From: a bacterium | GTDB lineage: Bacteria > Patescibacteriota > CPR2 > UBA1875 > JAJYID01 | Length of the DNA: 5,674 nt | NCBI GenBank assembly: GCA_021791015.1 | Contig: JAJYFH010000047.1 | Span: 1-5,674, forward strand | Reading direction: 5' to 3' | Shown: positions 5,503-5,674 of the stretch, in pieces | Layout: each line of letters begins with the position of its first letter | How positions within the stretch are numbered: position 1 is the stretch's first letter | Translations under genes and position numbers: made by a program | Notes under the pieces: model-generated | The model's input: the letters and a program-made list of their open reading frames with translations, nothing else | Told to the model about the DNA's origin: nothing | Databases searched by the model: none

Positions 5503-5633
5503 ATGTTTTTTATGGGCCGCTTGAGCCCATTCTCTCTTAAAATGCTTTATACATTTTAACTTTTTTACCCTTGAAAGTAAAGGCGATTTGAGTTGTGAAA
5601 ACAACCAAAAAACTTCCATTTAAGGAGATTATA
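5503..5633. other. Divergent intergenic region with two hairpins
   Basis: These 131 bases separate the minus-strand glycosyltransferase start from the plus-strand gene at 5634 and should hold both promoters. ATGGGC (5512-5517) and GCCCAT (5525-5530) form a six-base inverted repeat in the glycosyltransferase leader, ten bases before its ATG. GTTGT-GAAA-ACAAC (5592-5605) forms a five-pair hairpin with a GNRA-type loop in the leader of the other gene. A minus-strand TATAAA (5551-5546) could be a -10 box, but no good -35 lies 17 bases upstream, so no promoter is called. Confidence 0.45.
5622..5627 (+). promoter_or_regulatory. Shine-Dalgarno of the truncated right-edge gene
   Basis: AAGGAG is followed by a six-base spacer and ATG at 5634. 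This is the main evidence that a real plus-strand gene starts here rather than the glycosyltransferase frame extending through the region. Confidence 0.7.
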
Positions 5634-5674
5634 ATGAGCATATGGCAATTTATATCGGCACATCGGGGTTTTCA
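5634..5674 (+). CDS. Start of an unidentified gene (cut by window edge)
   Basis: Thirteen codons are visible, beginning MSIWQFISAHRGF, after a well-placed AAGGAG. The fragment is too short to assign. A short polar/aromatic N terminus of this kind is seen in CPR ABC exporters before the first membrane helix, and AHRG also occurs near the start of glycerophosphodiester phosphodiesterases; neither can be supported from 13 residues. It is transcribed divergently from the glycosyltransferase pair. Confidence 0.6.
   Translation, partial: MSIWQFISAHRGF

Noticed and set aside
5503..5619. 39-residue N-terminal extension of the first glycosyltransferase
   Set aside because: The family begins at MKIAIFTDTF; the extension is basic and unlike any GT4 start, and it nearly fills the divergent spacer up to another gene's ribosome binding site.
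5628..5635. ATTATAAT as a -10 box for either divergent gene
   Set aside because: On the plus strand it overlaps the ATG at 5634, and on the minus strand no -35-like sequence lies at 16-18 bases upstream.

Overview
The window looks like chromosome from a Candidate Phyla Radiation (Patescibacteria, probably Parcubacteria-like) bacterium. This is inferred from compact moderately AT-rich genes, several starts without a Shine-Dalgarno, low-complexity intergenic repeats built from CCAAT, TTTTCAAT and AAATTG words, and an RNase Y plus YmdB module beside a minimal HU protein. TGA ends the ymdB gene, so the UGA-to-glycine code of Gracilibacteria/Absconditabacteria is unlikely. The taxonomic call is not proven by any single marker here.

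Layout: (i) bases 1-1021 hold the 3' two thirds of rny (RNase Y), cut by the window edge. (ii) 1123-1929 is ymdB, a TIGR00282-type metallophosphoesterase with all predicted metal ligands. (iii) 2029-2301 is a 90-residue HU protein with a good Shine-Dalgarno, followed by an intrinsic terminator. (iv) 2302-2676 is a 375-base non-protein stretch with a promoter candidate, repeats, a tRNA-Pro(UGG) with encoded CCA, and two T-tract terminator copies. (v) 2677-3309 is a divergent DedA/VTT-domain membrane protein. (vi) On the minus strand, 5502-4300 and 4331-3306 form a two-gene unit of GT4 glycosyltransferases that overlap by 32 bases. (vii) At 5634 a plus-strand gene with a strong ribosome binding site begins and runs off the window.

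The left block is RNA turnover, nucleotide signalling and nucleoid structure. The right block is envelope lipid work. The two glycosyltransferases resemble the Gram-positive pair that makes mono- and then diglucosyl-diacylglycerol (LafA then LafB/CpoA), and the tail-to-tail neighbour is a DedA protein, a family that includes lipid scramblases. I see no CRISPR array, transposase, phage gene, toxin-antitoxin pair or plainly new system. The most interesting points are the putative glycolipid pair with the DedA neighbour, the DedA active-region substitutions, and the terminator that can pair with the tRNA acceptor strand.
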